Origin: Leifsonia sp. PS1209
GTDB lineage: Bacteria > Actinomycetota > Actinomycetes > Actinomycetales > Microbacteriaceae
Length of the DNA: 64,000 nucleotides
Direction of reading: 5' to 3'
NCBI RefSeq assembly: GCF_012317045.1
Contig: NZ_CP051154.1
Location: 1,426,001-1,490,000, forward strand
Both the position numbers and the translations under genes were made by a program. How positions within the stretch are numbered: position 1 is the first letter of the stretch; every line of letters starts with the position of its first letter. The notes beneath the pieces are model-generated. The model was not told where the DNA came from. It ran no database searches and was given only the letters and a program-made list of their open reading frames with translations. This document shows, piece by piece, positions 44,135-53,245 of this stretch.

Positions 44135-46353
44135 CGAGCGCCGACACGGCCGCTCCCGGCATCCAGCTCGACCTCGCGATCGACGGGATGACCTGCGCAA
44201 GCTGCGTCGCCCGCGTCGAGAAGCGGCTCGGCAGGATCGACGGCGTCACCGCCAGCGTCAACCTCGCCACCGAACGGGCCAGGGTCACGGCACCCGCGTC
44301 GCTCGATCCGGCACTGCTCGTGGCCGAGGTGCAGAAGGCCGGATACGGCGCGCACGTCATCGAAGCGGTGGAGCCACCCCGGGATGCGTCGTCGTCGTCC
44401 GCCCTGCGCCTGCGGCTGATCGTCAGCGCGGCGCTCACCGTGCCCGTCGTGCTGCTGGCCATGATCCCGGCCTGGCAGTTCTGGGGCTGGCAGTGGGTGT
44501 CGCTGCTGCTGGCGACGCCGGTGGTGCTGTGGGGCGGCTGGCCGTTCCACCGCTCTGCGGCGATCAACCTGCGGCACGGGGCGGCCACGATGGACACGCT
44601 CGTGTCGCTCGGCACGGCCGCCGCCTACCTCTGGTCGGTGTGGGCTCTCGTCTTCGGCACGGCGGGCGAACTGGGGATGCGGCATCCCTTCACCCTGGTC
44701 GCGGAGCCGGGCAGCGCATCCGGGGCCATCTATCTGGAGGTTGCAGCCGGCGTCACGACGTTCCTGCTGCTCGGGCGGTTCGTGGAGGAGCGGTCCAAGC
44801 GGAGGGCGGGCGCCGCGCTGCGCGAACTGCTGCAGGCCGGGGCGAAAGACGTCGCGATCCTGACCGGCGACGGGTCGGAGACGCGCGTTCCGGTCTCCGC
44901 TCTCGCGGTCGGCGACCGGTTCGTGGTGCGGCCCGGCGAGCGCATCGCCGCGGACGGCGTCGTGCAGGACGGCGCCGCCGCCGTCGACACCAGCGCGATG
45001 ACGGGGGAGTCCGTGCCGGTCGAGGTGTCACAGGGCGACACGGTCGCCGGAGGCACCATCGCGCACGCCGGCACGCTGATGGTGCGCGCATCCCGGGTCG
45101 GAGCGGACACGCAGCTGGCCAGGATGGCGAAATTGGTGGAGGAGGCCCAGCTCGGCAAGGCGGCCGTTCAGCGACTGGCCGACCGGATCTCCGGCGTCTT
45201 CGTGCCCGTGGTCATCGCGCTCGCCCTGGCCACCTTCGGCGTGTGGATGCTCCTCGGCGGCGGAACCTCCGCCGCGATCTCCGCCGCGGTCGCCGTGCTC
45301 ATCGTCGCCTGCCCGTGTGCGCTCGGTCTGGCGACCCCGACCGCGCTGCTGGTCGGCACGGGACGCGCCGCCCAGCTCGGCATCCTGATCACCGGCCCGG
45401 AGGTGCTCGAACGCACGGGCCGCATCGACACGATCGTGTTCGACAAGACCGGAACCCTCACCACCGGAGCGATGACGGTCACCGGCGTCGTGCCGGCGGA
45501 CGGGGTGGATGCGCAGGAGGTGCTGCTGCTCGCCGCATCGGCCGAGCGCGGGTCGGAGCACCCGATCGGCCGGGCGGTCGCTGCGGCAGTGGATGCGCAC
45601 GCTCCCGTCACCGGATTCCGTGCCGTGGCCGGGTTCGGCGTGACGGCGCAAGTGGAGGGACGGACGGTCGCCGTCGCACGCGCCGACGCGCACGCGACCC
45701 TCCCTGCCGTGCTCTCCGACGCGCTGCGCGACGCCAGGGCGGCGGGTGCCACGGCGGTCGTCGTCTCCGTCGACGACGCGCCGGCCGCGGTCCTCAGCGT
45801 CACGGACCCGCTGCGTCCGGACGCCGCGGAGGCGATCGGCCGGGTGCGGGCGCTCGGCCTGGAGCCCGTGGTGCTGAGCGGCGACCACGAGGAGACCGTA
45901 CGGGCCGTGGTCGCGCCGTTGCGCATCCAGCGCGTGGTGGGCGGGGCGACGCCGGAGGGGAAGGCGCAGGCCGTCCGGCGGATGCAGGACGACGGCCGGT
46001 CGGTGGCGATGGTCGGGGACGGCGTCAACGACGCTGCGGCGCTCGCGGCCGCCGATCTGGGCATCGCGATGGGCTCGGGCTCGGATGTCGCCATCGAGGC
46101 GGGCGACCTCACGCTGCTGCGCTCGGATCCGGTGCTCGTGGCGGACGCGATCCGGCTGTCCAGGCGCACGGTGTCGATCATCAGGGGCAACCTGTTCTGG
46201 GCGTTCGCGTACAACGTCGCGGCCATCCCGATCGCGGCGTCCGGGCTGCTCAACCCGATGATCGCCGGGGCGGCGATGGCGTTCTCGAGCGTGTTCGTGG
46301 TGCTCAACAGCCTGCGGTTGCGACGGTTTTCCGGGCGTACGGTTTCTTCCTGA
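44131..46353 (+). CDS. copA: Copper-exporting P1B-type ATPase
   Basis: 740 residues. One N-terminal HMA domain with MTCASC (about 20), eight membrane helices, the Cu(I) site Cys394-Pro-Cys396 (CPC, marking a P1B-1 copper/silver pump), phosphorylation site DKTGT at Asp438, the SEHP motif near 475 and GDGVNDAAAL near the C-terminal end of the ATP-binding part. Exports Cu(I) from the cytoplasm. Regulated by the adjacent CsoR operator. Confidence 0.96.
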   Translation: MTSADTAAPGIQLDLAIDGMTCASCVARVEKRLGRIDGVTASVNLATERARVTAPASLDPALLVAEVQKAGYGAHVIEAVEPPRDASSSSALRLRLIVSAALTVPVVLLAMIPAWQFWGWQWVSLLLATPVVLWGGWPFHRSAAINLRHGAATMDTLVSLGTAAAYLWSVWALVFGTAGELGMRHPFTLVAEPGSASGAIYLEVAAGVTTFLLLGRFVEERSKRRAGAALRELLQAGAKDVAILTGDGSETRVPVSALAVGDRFVVRPGERIAADGVVQDGAAAVDTSAMTGESVPVEVSQGDTVAGGTIAHAGTLMVRASRVGADTQLARMAKLVEEAQLGKAAVQRLADRISGVFVPVVIALALATFGVWMLLGGGTSAAISAAVAVLIVACPCALGLATPTALLVGTGRAAQLGILITGPEVLERTGRIDTIVFDKTGTLTTGAMTVTGVVPADGVDAQEVLLLAASAERGSEHPIGRAVAAAVDAHAPVTGFRAVAGFGVTAQVEGRTVAVARADAHATLPAVLSDALRDARAAGATAVVVSVDDAPAAVLSVTDPLRPDAAEAIGRVRALGLEPVVLSGDHEETVRAVVAPLRIQRVVGGATPEGKAQAVRRMQDDGRSVAMVGDGVNDAAALAAADLGIAMGSGSDVAIEAGDLTLLRSDPVLVADAIRLSRRTVSIIRGNLFWAFAYNVAAIPIAASGLLNPMIAGAAMAFSSVFVVLNSLRLRRFSGRTVSS

Positions 46354-46533
46354 CGCGGGCGTCATATTCGGCGCCGGGATGCGTCCATATCAGTGACCCT
46401 GTGTGCGATCTGAACAGTATCCCGGCGTGCCGCGTGCATTCACCCCTGAATGGGGGGTGGGGGAGGACATACTGCCGGGTCTATCCTCCACATAGGGGTT
46501 GAGAAATATTCGTTTTACAGGAAAGGCCCGACT

Positions 46534-46959
46534 TTGCTGAAGAACCTCAGCCCGCTGCTGTCCGGTGCGCTCTTGAGCGTCCTTGATTCCATGCACGATG
46601 GCGACATGCTTACCCTTGTCGGCAGCGGCTATCCACAAGAAGAAATAGTTTCACCCGTCATTCATCTCGGAGAGGTGACGACTGAAGCCGCGGCCGACGC
46701 GATTCTCAGTGTGTTCCCTCTCGACAACGACGATCCGTCGCCGATCACGTTCCTCGATCTCGCCGGTGAACCGTACGATGTCCCAGACGTGGCGTTCGCG
46801 GTGAACGGCATCGCTTCCGATGCCGAACTCCGTCGCGTGCCCATGACCCGTCTGGAGCTCGGCGAATTCGTCGAGCTCGCCCGCCATTCCGTTGTGACCG
46901 TGAGCGTGGGGTCGGACGCCCCGCCATGCGCGTTCCTGTTGCGGAAAGGCCCCTGCTGA
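46534..46959 (+). CDS. FucU/RbsD family protein with degenerate active site
   Basis: 141 residues from a TTG start that gives the family N-terminus (MLKNLSPLLS); GGAAAGG lies upstream. Fold landmarks match L-fucose mutarotase / ribose pyranase: the SVFPLD and FLLRKG blocks are kept. Catalytic positions are changed: MGHGD becomes MHDGD, the DAxFPA block becomes GSGYPQ, and the C-terminal YGN becomes PCA. It stands alone, with no sugar genes nearby. The upstream 180 bp (46354-46533) hold a G-rich stretch near 46450, and no promoter I can name. Confidence 0.75.
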   Translation: MLKNLSPLLSGALLSVLDSMHDGDMLTLVGSGYPQEEIVSPVIHLGEVTTEAAADAILSVFPLDNDDPSPITFLDLAGEPYDVPDVAFAVNGIASDAELRRVPMTRLELGEFVELARHSVVTVSVGSDAPPCAFLLRKGPC

Positions 46960-46978
46960 ATCACACGCACAGCTGAAC

Positions 46979-47018
46979 GTGGGCGTGCCGGAGCCTCATC
47001 GGCGCCGGCACGCCCCAC
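46979..47018. terminator. Hairpin terminator after the FucU-like gene
   Basis: A 13-bp stem (GTGGGCGTGCCGG / CCGGCACGCCCCAC) with one bulged base and a 13-nt loop, 20 nt after the stop. No T-run. It separates the gene from the next promoter at 47039. Confidence 0.7.
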
Positions 47019-47052
47019 CAGCGTGGATGCTCCTGCCGTAGACTCGGTGACC

Positions 47053-47394
47053 GTGTCCCGACCCACCACCCAGCCGACCTTCAACCGCGCGGCTCTCGCG
47101 CCCGGCATCCTCGGGGCGATCGTCCTGATCGGCGGCCTCGCCCTGATCGGGGGCGAGTGGTACCTCTACGTGCAGTATGCGGTGAGCATCCTCGCGCTCA
47201 TCCTCTGCGTCTTCGCCGGACAGGCCAAGCAGTGGTGGTGGCTGGCCGGTCTGATCCCCGTCGCCGTGCTCTGGAACCCGGTCTGGCCGATCACCTTCGG
47301 GGACGTGGTCATCCGTCTCTTGCACCTCGCGAGCGCCGTGCTCTTCGTCGCCGTCGCCGTCACCGTGAAGATCCCCGTCGATCCGCGTCGCTGA
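47053..47394 (+). CDS. Small membrane protein (DUF6804-like)
   Basis: 113 residues with four hydrophobic segments; conserved-looking aromatic patch KQWWWLAGLIPVAVLWNPVWPI around 60-80. TAGACT (47039-47044) ends 8 nt before the GTG I chose; a GTG six bases earlier is possible. Function unknown. Confidence 0.75.
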   Translation: MSRPTTQPTFNRAALAPGILGAIVLIGGLALIGGEWYLYVQYAVSILALILCVFAGQAKQWWWLAGLIPVAVLWNPVWPITFGDVVIRLLHLASAVLFVAVAVTVKIPVDPRR

Positions 47395-47410
47395 TTCGCG
47401 CATCCTCGCG

Positions 47411-47566
47411 TAAACTGGTGGTCGCGTCGCGAGTTCCTGCACGACGCGTCCCCGGCGCTCACCGCGGCGGGCGGGTCCATTCGGTTCCCCGCCCGGACGC
47501 TGCGCCGGCCCTCACGCCATACGGCGTCCGCTCTTCGTCAGCGCGCGACGCTCCCCCTGGAGGACC
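47411..47566 (+). promoter_or_regulatory. Structured leader of the SNF2 helicase gene
   Basis: A TAAACT box (47411-47416) predicts a start near 47423, giving about 144 nt of leader before the ATG at 47567. Three hairpins are visible: CGCGTCG / CGACGCG (47423-47429 with 47442-47448), GGGCGGG / CCCGCCC (47469-47475 with 47488-47494), and ACGCC / GGCGT (47514-47527). GGAGG lies 5 nt before the ATG. In a window where most first genes are leaderless, this long folded leader stands out. Confidence 0.5.
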
Positions 47567-49723
47567 ATGTCTCGTTCCGGTCAACGCACCAGCTCGTCGC
47601 GCCAGCAGCAGCGACGCACCCGCCACGCGAACAACGACGGGCTGATCCCCGTCCTCGCGCGCAAAGTGCGGGAGGTGGAGGCGAAGGCCGCGGACGGCAA
47701 GAAGCTCGGACCGACCAATCGCACCAAGTTCCAGGTCATCGCGTTCCTCATGCGCGAGGAGCGGGCCAGGGCCAAGTCGGACCCCGAGCTGAGCGACGCA
47801 GCTCGCGCGGAGCAGCTGAAGCGCCTGGACGGCATCGCGACCATCCTGGCCAAGACGGCCGCGCGCGACACCTCGCTCATCGCCCTGCTGGAGAGCGAGT
47901 CCCCGCCTACGGCGACCGCGCAGACCATGCGCAGGGACTGGCTGCTCGAGTCGGGCACGGAGCTCTCTCCGGACGACCTCATCATCACGGTGGAGCGTCC
48001 CGTCGCCAAGCAGGACAGCGTCATCACGCCGGAGCTCGCCGAGAAGCAGGTCATCCCGCAGTCCGTGCGTGCCAGGCAGCTCTCGAACCCGTTCCTCGCC
48101 CCCGACTTCTCGAAGGCCACCGCCGCGCAGTCCGCTCCGCGGCGCCGTCTCGACTCGTGGGAGCTGCTCGGCCCGCTGTTCAAGTCGTTCGAGTACGGCT
48201 CGGGCGGCCAGGCGGCCAGCATGGAGCTGCCGCCCGCTCCGGCCATCGACCGGTATTCGCCTCCCGGCCTCGAGCTGATGCACCACCAGGCCCGCTTCGT
48301 GGAGAGCGTCCGGCTCGGCCACCGCAGCTTCCTGCTCGCCGACGAGCCCGGCCTCGGCAAGACGGCGCAGTCCGTCCTCGCGGCCAGCGTCGCCGGCGCG
48401 TATCCACTGCTCGCCGTCGTGCCGAACGTCGTCAAGATGAACTGGGCGCGCGAGGTGGAGCGCTGGACGCCGCACCGCAGGGCGACGGTCATCCACGGAG
48501 ACGGCGAGGGCCTGGATGCGTTCGCCGACGTCGTCATCGTCAACTACGAGGTCCTGGATCGGCACCTCGCCTGGCTGAGCACGCTCGGCTTCAAGGGCAT
48601 GGTCGTCGACGAGGCGCACTTCATCAAGAACCTGCACTCGCAGCGCTCCAAGTACGTGCTCGGGCTCGCGGACGCGATCAAGAAGACCGGCGACCCCCTG
48701 CTGATGGCGCTCACCGGCACCCCGCTGATCAACGACATCGACGACTTCAAGGCCATCTGGCAGTTCCTCGGCTGGATCGACGGCAACAAGCCGGCGCCCG
48801 CCCTGATGGAGAAGCTCGAGGAGACCGAGCTGACGCCGGCCGATTTCGGCTTCTACGCCGCGGCGCGCGAGGCCGTCATCGACATGGGCATCGTCCGCCG
48901 CCGCAAGATCGACGTGGCCGCCGACCTGCCGAGCCGCCGCGTGGTCGACCTGCCCGTCGAGCTGGACGACGACCTCGGCCGCAGCATCCGCCAGGCGGAG
49001 AAGGAGCTGGCTGCCCGCCTCGTCGCCAAGTTCCGCCGCGCATCCGCCGCCGGCCGGCCGGACTCGTTCGACGGAGACGACGACGCGCACCGTGCGCACC
49101 TCATCCGCCTCGTCGCCCAGTCGGAGCTCGAGGACGCACGCTCGTCCAAGAGCGGGGACAACGTCTTCACGATGGTCCGCAAGATCGGTCAGGCGAAGGC
49201 GGGGCTGGCCTCCGACTACGCAGCGCAGCTCGCGCGCTCCGTCGGCAAGGTGGTGTTCTTCGCCAAGCACATCGACGTGATGGATGCGGCGGAGGAGGCC
49301 TTCGCCGCCCGCGACCTCAAGACGATCTCGATCCGCGGAGACCAGACCGCGATCGCCCGCCAGCGGGAGATCGACGCGTTCAACAACGACCCGGAGGTGT
49401 CGGTGGCGGTGTGCTCGCTGACCGCCGCGGGCGTCGGGCTCAACCTGCAGGCGGCGTCCAACGTCGTCCTGGCCGAGCTGTCCTGGACGGCGGCGGAGCA
49501 GACCCAGGCCATCGACCGCGTGCACCGCATCGGCCAGGAGGAGCCGGTCACGGCGTGGAGGATCATCGCCGCGCAGACCATCGACTCCAAGATCGCCGAG
49601 CTGATCGACGCCAAGCAGGGCCTCGCGGCTCGCGCGCTCGACGGCTCGGATGTCGAGCCGGGCTCGGCGGACTCCGTGCAGCTGGATGCGCTCATCCACC
49701 TGCTGGAGGACGCGCTGGGGTAG
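47567..49723 (+). CDS. SNF2-family DEAD/DEAH helicase
   Basis: 718 residues. A basic N-terminus and helical region of about 220 residues precedes the helicase core. Motif I is ADEPGLGKT (about 262), motif II DEAH (about 346), motif III ALTGTP (about 383); the second RecA lobe has TAAGVGLNLQAA and the motif VI QAIDRVHRIGQ (about 645). Architecture recalls annealing helicases of the SMARCAL1 branch. No nuclease or bacterial defence genes flank it. A DNA repair or chromosome role is inferred. Confidence 0.92.
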   Translation: MSRSGQRTSSSRQQQRRTRHANNDGLIPVLARKVREVEAKAADGKKLGPTNRTKFQVIAFLMREERARAKSDPELSDAARAEQLKRLDGIATILAKTAARDTSLIALLESESPPTATAQTMRRDWLLESGTELSPDDLIITVERPVAKQDSVITPELAEKQVIPQSVRARQLSNPFLAPDFSKATAAQSAPRRRLDSWELLGPLFKSFEYGSGGQAASMELPPAPAIDRYSPPGLELMHHQARFVESVRLGHRSFLLADEPGLGKTAQSVLAASVAGAYPLLAVVPNVVKMNWAREVERWTPHRRATVIHGDGEGLDAFADVVIVNYEVLDRHLAWLSTLGFKGMVVDEAHFIKNLHSQRSKYVLGLADAIKKTGDPLLMALTGTPLINDIDDFKAIWQFLGWIDGNKPAPALMEKLEETELTPADFGFYAAAREAVIDMGIVRRRKIDVAADLPSRRVVDLPVELDDDLGRSIRQAEKELAARLVAKFRRASAAGRPDSFDGDDDAHRAHLIRLVAQSELEDARSSKSGDNVFTMVRKIGQAKAGLASDYAAQLARSVGKVVFFAKHIDVMDAAEEAFAARDLKTISIRGDQTAIARQREIDAFNNDPEVSVAVCSLTAAGVGLNLQAASNVVLAELSWTAAEQTQAIDRVHRIGQEEPVTAWRIIAAQTIDSKIAELIDAKQGLAARALDGSDVEPGSADSVQLDALIHLLEDALG

Positions 49724-49749
49724 TCGCCCGGGTGGGCGCCGGCGCCGCC

Positions 49750-49944
49750 TCAGGCGATGTCGGCGTCGTCCGGGTCGAGAGGCACCGGCCGGTCGTCGTC
49801 GGGGACGAGGTCGTCGTCCTCGTCGTCGGCGACGGGCAGGTCGTCCTCGTCGCGAACGATGGGGGCCGGCTCGTAGTCGGCCTCCTGGGCTTCGCGGAAG
49901 TCGTCCAGCTCGTCGTCGCCGCCGCGCGTGTCGCTCTCGGTCAT
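49750..49944 (-). CDS. Small acidic protein, unknown
   Basis: 64 residues, of which almost half are Asp or Glu, with runs such as DEDDDL. No cysteine, no membrane segment; likely disordered. The ATG has a weak purine-rich upstream region. Convergent with the helicase gene, 26 bp from its stop. Similar short acidic proteins are annotated in Microbacteriaceae; function unknown. Confidence 0.65.
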   Translation of the reverse strand: MTESDTRGGDDELDDFREAQEADYEPAPIVRDEDDLPVADDEDDDLVPDDDRPVPLDPDDADIA

Positions 49945-49989
49945 GCACCGAGGGTACCTCTCGCGCCTGCCGCGGTCGAGAGGCTGGTG

Positions 49990-50382
49990 TCAGCCGAGCG
50001 TGAAGACGAAGTACGGCCCTCTGCCGTCGTGCAGGATGCGCGCCTGGCCGGAGAACGCGGCGAAATCGCCCGTCCCCGTGCCGGGGATGATGTAGCCGAA
50101 CGCCGAGTCGTCGCTCGGGTGTTGCAGCGCGCCGTGGTGCACGGTGAACGAGCCGGTCCTGCCGTCGTCGAGGGTGCCCGTCACCCGCTCGGCCGCGAGG
50201 TAGCCGCGGCTCTCCTCCGTGCCGGACGACACGAAGTGCGCGACGGACTCTCCGACCAGTCCCTCCGTGTACGTCTTCCGCATGGTGATCGCTCCGACCC
50301 AGTCCCCGTCGATGCCGGGAAGCTCTGCCGGGTCCCAGCCGGTGACCTCGAATCGGGCGGTGATCGTCTCGTGCTCGCTCAT
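49990..50382 (-). CDS. DUF3224 family protein
   Basis: 130 residues, predicted beta-barrel. Family features: ITARFEVTGWDPAELPG at the start, SVAHFVSSGTEESRGYLAAERVTGTLDGRTGSF-like centre (seen in pieces), and HGALQHPSDDSAFGYIIPGTGTG. TATGGT is 6 nt before the ATG. Function unknown; the fold suggests a small-ligand-binding barrel. Divergent from the CYTH gene. Confidence 0.85.
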   Translation of the reverse strand: MSEHETITARFEVTGWDPAELPGIDGDWVGAITMRKTYTEGLVGESVAHFVSSGTEESRGYLAAERVTGTLDDGRTGSFTVHHGALQHPSDDSAFGYIIPGTGTGDFAAFSGQARILHDGRGPYFVFTLG

Positions 50383-50457
50383 CCCCTCACCATAGAGAGG
50401 GGGCCGGTCGCCGTCTTGTAATTTCGCGACAGAGCGAATCTGCACTAGACAAGGGGC

Positions 50458-51087
50458 ATGCCACAGCACTCCCAGGTCGAGATCGAGCGCAAATACGACG
50501 TCGACGAGACCACGGCCCCTCCGCTGCTGGTGGGGGTCGGCGCTGTCGCGCTGCAGACGGAGCCGGAGACCGCCGAACTCGTCGCCACCTACTTCGACAC
50601 CGCAGACCTCACCCTGGCGCGCGCGAGGATCGCGGTGCGCGTCCGCCGCGGGGGAGCCGACCAGGGCTGGCATGTGAAGCTGCCGGCCGAGGAAGGCCGC
50701 ACAGAGCTGCGCTGGCCGCTGACCGACGGGGACGACGTTCCGGAGGAGCTGATCGCCTCCGTCGCCGCCGTGGTCCCGGATGCGCGAATCGCGGAGGCCG
50801 AGCTGGTGCCGGTGGCCAGAGTCACCAACCGGCGCGTCACCGTCGTGCTGCAGGATGCGGCCGGGTTCGACCTCGCCGAGTTCTGCGACGACCACGTCAC
50901 CAGCGAGAACCTCCGCAGTGGGGGCACCCAATCGTGGCGCGAGTGGGAGGTCGAGCTGCTGAGCGGCGCACCCGACACCCGCTCCGGCCGCACGGCGCTG
51001 CTCGACGAGATCGAGGAGCGCGTGCTCGCCGCGGGCGCCGTGGTGTCGGCGAGCTCGTCCAAGCTGCAGCGCGCGCTCGGGCTCTAG
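50458..51087 (+). CDS. CYTH domain protein (triphosphate tunnel enzyme)
   Basis: 209 residues. The CYTH signature EIERKY is at residues 8-13; alternating acidic and basic residues (RVRRGGADQGWHVKL) line the tunnel, and the WEVELLSG strand is near 160. Bacterial members are inorganic triphosphatases; adenylyl cyclase activity is less likely. No CHAD domain. Upstream region has GGGG but no clear ribosome site. Confidence 0.9.
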   Translation: MPQHSQVEIERKYDVDETTAPPLLVGVGAVALQTEPETAELVATYFDTADLTLARARIAVRVRRGGADQGWHVKLPAEEGRTELRWPLTDGDDVPEELIASVAAVVPDARIAEAELVPVARVTNRRVTVVLQDAAGFDLAEFCDDHVTSENLRSGGTQSWREWEVELLSGAPDTRSGRTALLDEIEERVLAAGAVVSASSSKLQRALGL

Positions 51088-51119
51088 CGGGCGGCGCCAC
51101 CGGCCTCGTACCCGCGTTT

Positions 51120-51148
51120 TTGTGCTGGTGCCCGCCGTCAGGCATGAT
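51120..51148 (+). promoter_or_regulatory. pfkA promoter
   Basis: A -35-like TTGTGC (51120-51125) and a -10-like CATGAT (51143-51148) with a 17-bp spacer, about 35 bp upstream of the pfkA TTG. One of few promoters here with both boxes at normal spacing and a leader with AGGGAG. Confidence 0.5.
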
Positions 51149-51183
51149 TCACAGGTAGCGAATTTCACCCAGGGAGCAGCATT

Positions 51184-52212
51184 TTGAAGATCGGCATCCT
51201 CACCAGTGGCGGCGACTGTCCAGGACTGAACGCGGTCATCCGCGGCGCTGTCCTGAAGGGCGACCGCGTCCACGGCTCCGAGTTCGCCGGTTTCCGTTAC
51301 GGCTGGCGCGGCGTCGTCGACGGCGACATCATGCCGCTCGACCGGCACAGCGTCCGTGGCCTCTCCCGTCAGGGCGGCACGATCCTCGGCTCCAGCCGCA
51401 CCAACCCGTTCGAGGGCGAGAACGGCGGCCCGGAGCACATCCAGGCGATGATGGACGAGAACGGCATCGACGCCATCATCGCGATCGGCGGAGAGGGCAC
51501 GCTGACCGCTGCCCGCCGTCTCACCGACGCCGGTCTCAAGATCGTCGGCGTCCCGAAGACCATCGACAACGACCTCGCCGCCACCGACTACTCGTTCGGC
51601 TTCGACACCGCCGTCGAGATCGCGACAGAGGCCATCGACCGGCTGCGCACCACCGCGGAGTCCCACCAGCGCTGCATGGTGGTGGAGGTCATGGGCCGCC
51701 ACGTCGGCTGGATCGCCCTGCACTCCGGCATGGCAGGCGGAGCGCACGCCATCCTCATACCGGAGCAGCCCCAGTCGATCGAGCAGATCATCGAGTGGGT
51801 CGAATCGGTCCGCGACCGCGGCCGCGCGCCGGTCATCGTCGTCTCCGAGGGCTTCCACCTCGACACGATGGAGGAGGCGCACTCCCACAAGGGCCTGGAT
51901 GCGTTCAACCGTCCGCGCCTCGGCGGCATCGGCGAGATGCTCGCCCCGATGATCGAGGAGCGCACCGGCATCGAGGCGCGCGCCACCGTGCTCGGCCACA
52001 TGCAGCGCGGAGGCGTCCCGAGCGCGTACGACAGGGTGCTCGCCACCCGCCTCGGCATGGCGGCGGTCGACGCCGTCTACGAGGGACGCTGGGGCTCGAT
52101 GGTGTCGCTGCGCGGCACCGACGTCGTCAACGTGTCCATCGCCGACGCGACCGGCGGCCTGAAGACCGTTCCGCAGGCCAGGTACGACGAGGCTGCTCTG
52201 CTCTTCGGCTAG
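51184..52212 (+). CDS. pfkA: 6-phosphofructokinase
   Basis: Fructose-6-phosphate kinase of glycolysis, 342 residues. GGDCPGLNAVI (residue 9 on) binds the phosphate donor; the donor-specificity positions are Gly105 (GGEGT) and Lys125 (PKTIDND). Gly plus Lys marks the group III enzymes of actinomycetes, which include both ATP- and PPi-dependent members, so the donor cannot be read from sequence alone. TTG start with AGGGAG 9 nt upstream. Confidence 0.95.
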   Translation: MKIGILTSGGDCPGLNAVIRGAVLKGDRVHGSEFAGFRYGWRGVVDGDIMPLDRHSVRGLSRQGGTILGSSRTNPFEGENGGPEHIQAMMDENGIDAIIAIGGEGTLTAARRLTDAGLKIVGVPKTIDNDLAATDYSFGFDTAVEIATEAIDRLRTTAESHQRCMVVEVMGRHVGWIALHSGMAGGAHAILIPEQPQSIEQIIEWVESVRDRGRAPVIVVSEGFHLDTMEEAHSHKGLDAFNRPRLGGIGEMLAPMIEERTGIEARATVLGHMQRGGVPSAYDRVLATRLGMAAVDAVYEGRWGSMVSLRGTDVVNVSIADATGGLKTVPQARYDEAALLFG

Positions 52213-52255
52213 GCCGGCTGACTAGACTCCTCGTCACAGGCGTGAAGGAGTCAAT

Positions 52256-53179
52256 GTGCCCAGGTGCGTTCAGTTCGACGAGTTCGGTTCCCGCGACGCT
52301 CTCCGGATCGTCGACACGGAGCGGCCGTGGCCGGGGCCCGGTGAGCTCGTCGTGCGCGTGATGGCGGCCGGGCTCAACGCCATCGACGTCAAGGCGTACC
52401 GGGATGCGGACGTCGCGTCCCGCTTCGGCGTCACCGTCCCGAGCTGTCTCGGCCAGGACTTCGCCGGGTTCGTCGAGGAGGTCGGCGAGGGGGTCACGCG
52501 CTTCACCGTCGGCGAGGCCGTGTTCGGCAGCGCGCCGTTCCGCACGTTCGCCGACTTCATCGTCGTGCAGGAGGACGGGGCCGTGCTGCACAAGCCGGAC
52601 CCTCTCACCTTCGAGGTGGCCGGAGCGCTCGCGACGGTGGGCAGGACGGCCGTGGCGACCACGGCATCCATCGGCCTGACGGAGGACGACACGGTCCTGG
52701 TGAGCGCAGCGGCGGGAGGCGTCGGCGTGCTCGCCGCCCAGCTCGCGGTGCGCGCGGGAGCCACCGTGATCGGCACGGCGGCCTCGGAGAACCACGCGTA
52801 CCTCGACGGGCTCGGGATCGTGCCCGTCGCCTACGGGGACGGCCTCGCCGACCGGGTGCTGGCTGCGCTCGACGGCGGCGCGCTGACGGCCGTGCTCGAC
52901 AACCACGGCAGGGAGACCATCGAGGTGGGGATCGCGCTGGGCGTGCCGGTGGAGCGCATCAACACCATCGCCGCGTTCGGTCCTGACGCCCTCGGTGCGC
53001 GCACAGTCGGAGGGTCGGCGGCGGGAAACGAGGAGCTGGCCTGGCTGGCCGGGCTGCTCGCGGAAGACGAGTGCATCCTGCCGATCGACTCGATCTTCCC
53101 GATCGAGCGCGTCATCGAGGCGTTCGCCCGGCTGGAGGCCGGGCACGTGCGCGGGAAGATCGTGCTGGTCACGGACTGA
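52256..53179 (+). CDS. NADP-dependent zinc-less quinone oxidoreductase
   Basis: 307 residues of the MDR/quinone oxidoreductase family. The GroES-like N-terminal domain includes FDEFGSRDALRIVD and LGQDFAGFVEEVGEGV; the Rossmann motif is AAAGGVGVLAAQLAV (about 153). Zinc ligands of alcohol dehydrogenases are absent. AAGGAG lies upstream of the GTG. A TAGACT box at about 52220 fits its promoter. Substrate likely a quinone or enone. Confidence 0.9.
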   Translation: MPRCVQFDEFGSRDALRIVDTERPWPGPGELVVRVMAAGLNAIDVKAYRDADVASRFGVTVPSCLGQDFAGFVEEVGEGVTRFTVGEAVFGSAPFRTFADFIVVQEDGAVLHKPDPLTFEVAGALATVGRTAVATTASIGLTEDDTVLVSAAAGGVGVLAAQLAVRAGATVIGTAASENHAYLDGLGIVPVAYGDGLADRVLAALDGGALTAVLDNHGRETIEVGIALGVPVERINTIAAFGPDALGARTVGGSAAGNEELAWLAGLLAEDECILPIDSIFPIERVIEAFARLEAGHVRGKIVLVTD

Positions 53180-53245
53180 GACACCGTCGTGTGCCGGGCG
53201 GGCACGCTCTGGGTTTCGCAGGGTCGGGAGCCTAGACTCGCGGAC

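Noticed and set aside
44753..45091. Arg/Pro-rich frames opposite copA
   Set aside because: Composition is an artefact of GC-rich codons on the opposite strand, with no start signal or motif.
46354..46533. Possible short gene upstream of the FucU-like protein, or an N-terminal extension of it
   Set aside because: The extension is Gly-rich and outside the family; the TTG with a ribosome site gives the normal family start.
47395..47566. Possible tRNA or known ncRNA in the helicase leader
   Set aside because: The three stems do not form a cloverleaf and match no RNA family I can name; reported only as a structured leader.
47567..49723. SNF2 helicase as part of a phage-defence island
   Set aside because: No methylase, nuclease, DUF or toxin genes flank it; the neighbours are ordinary genes.
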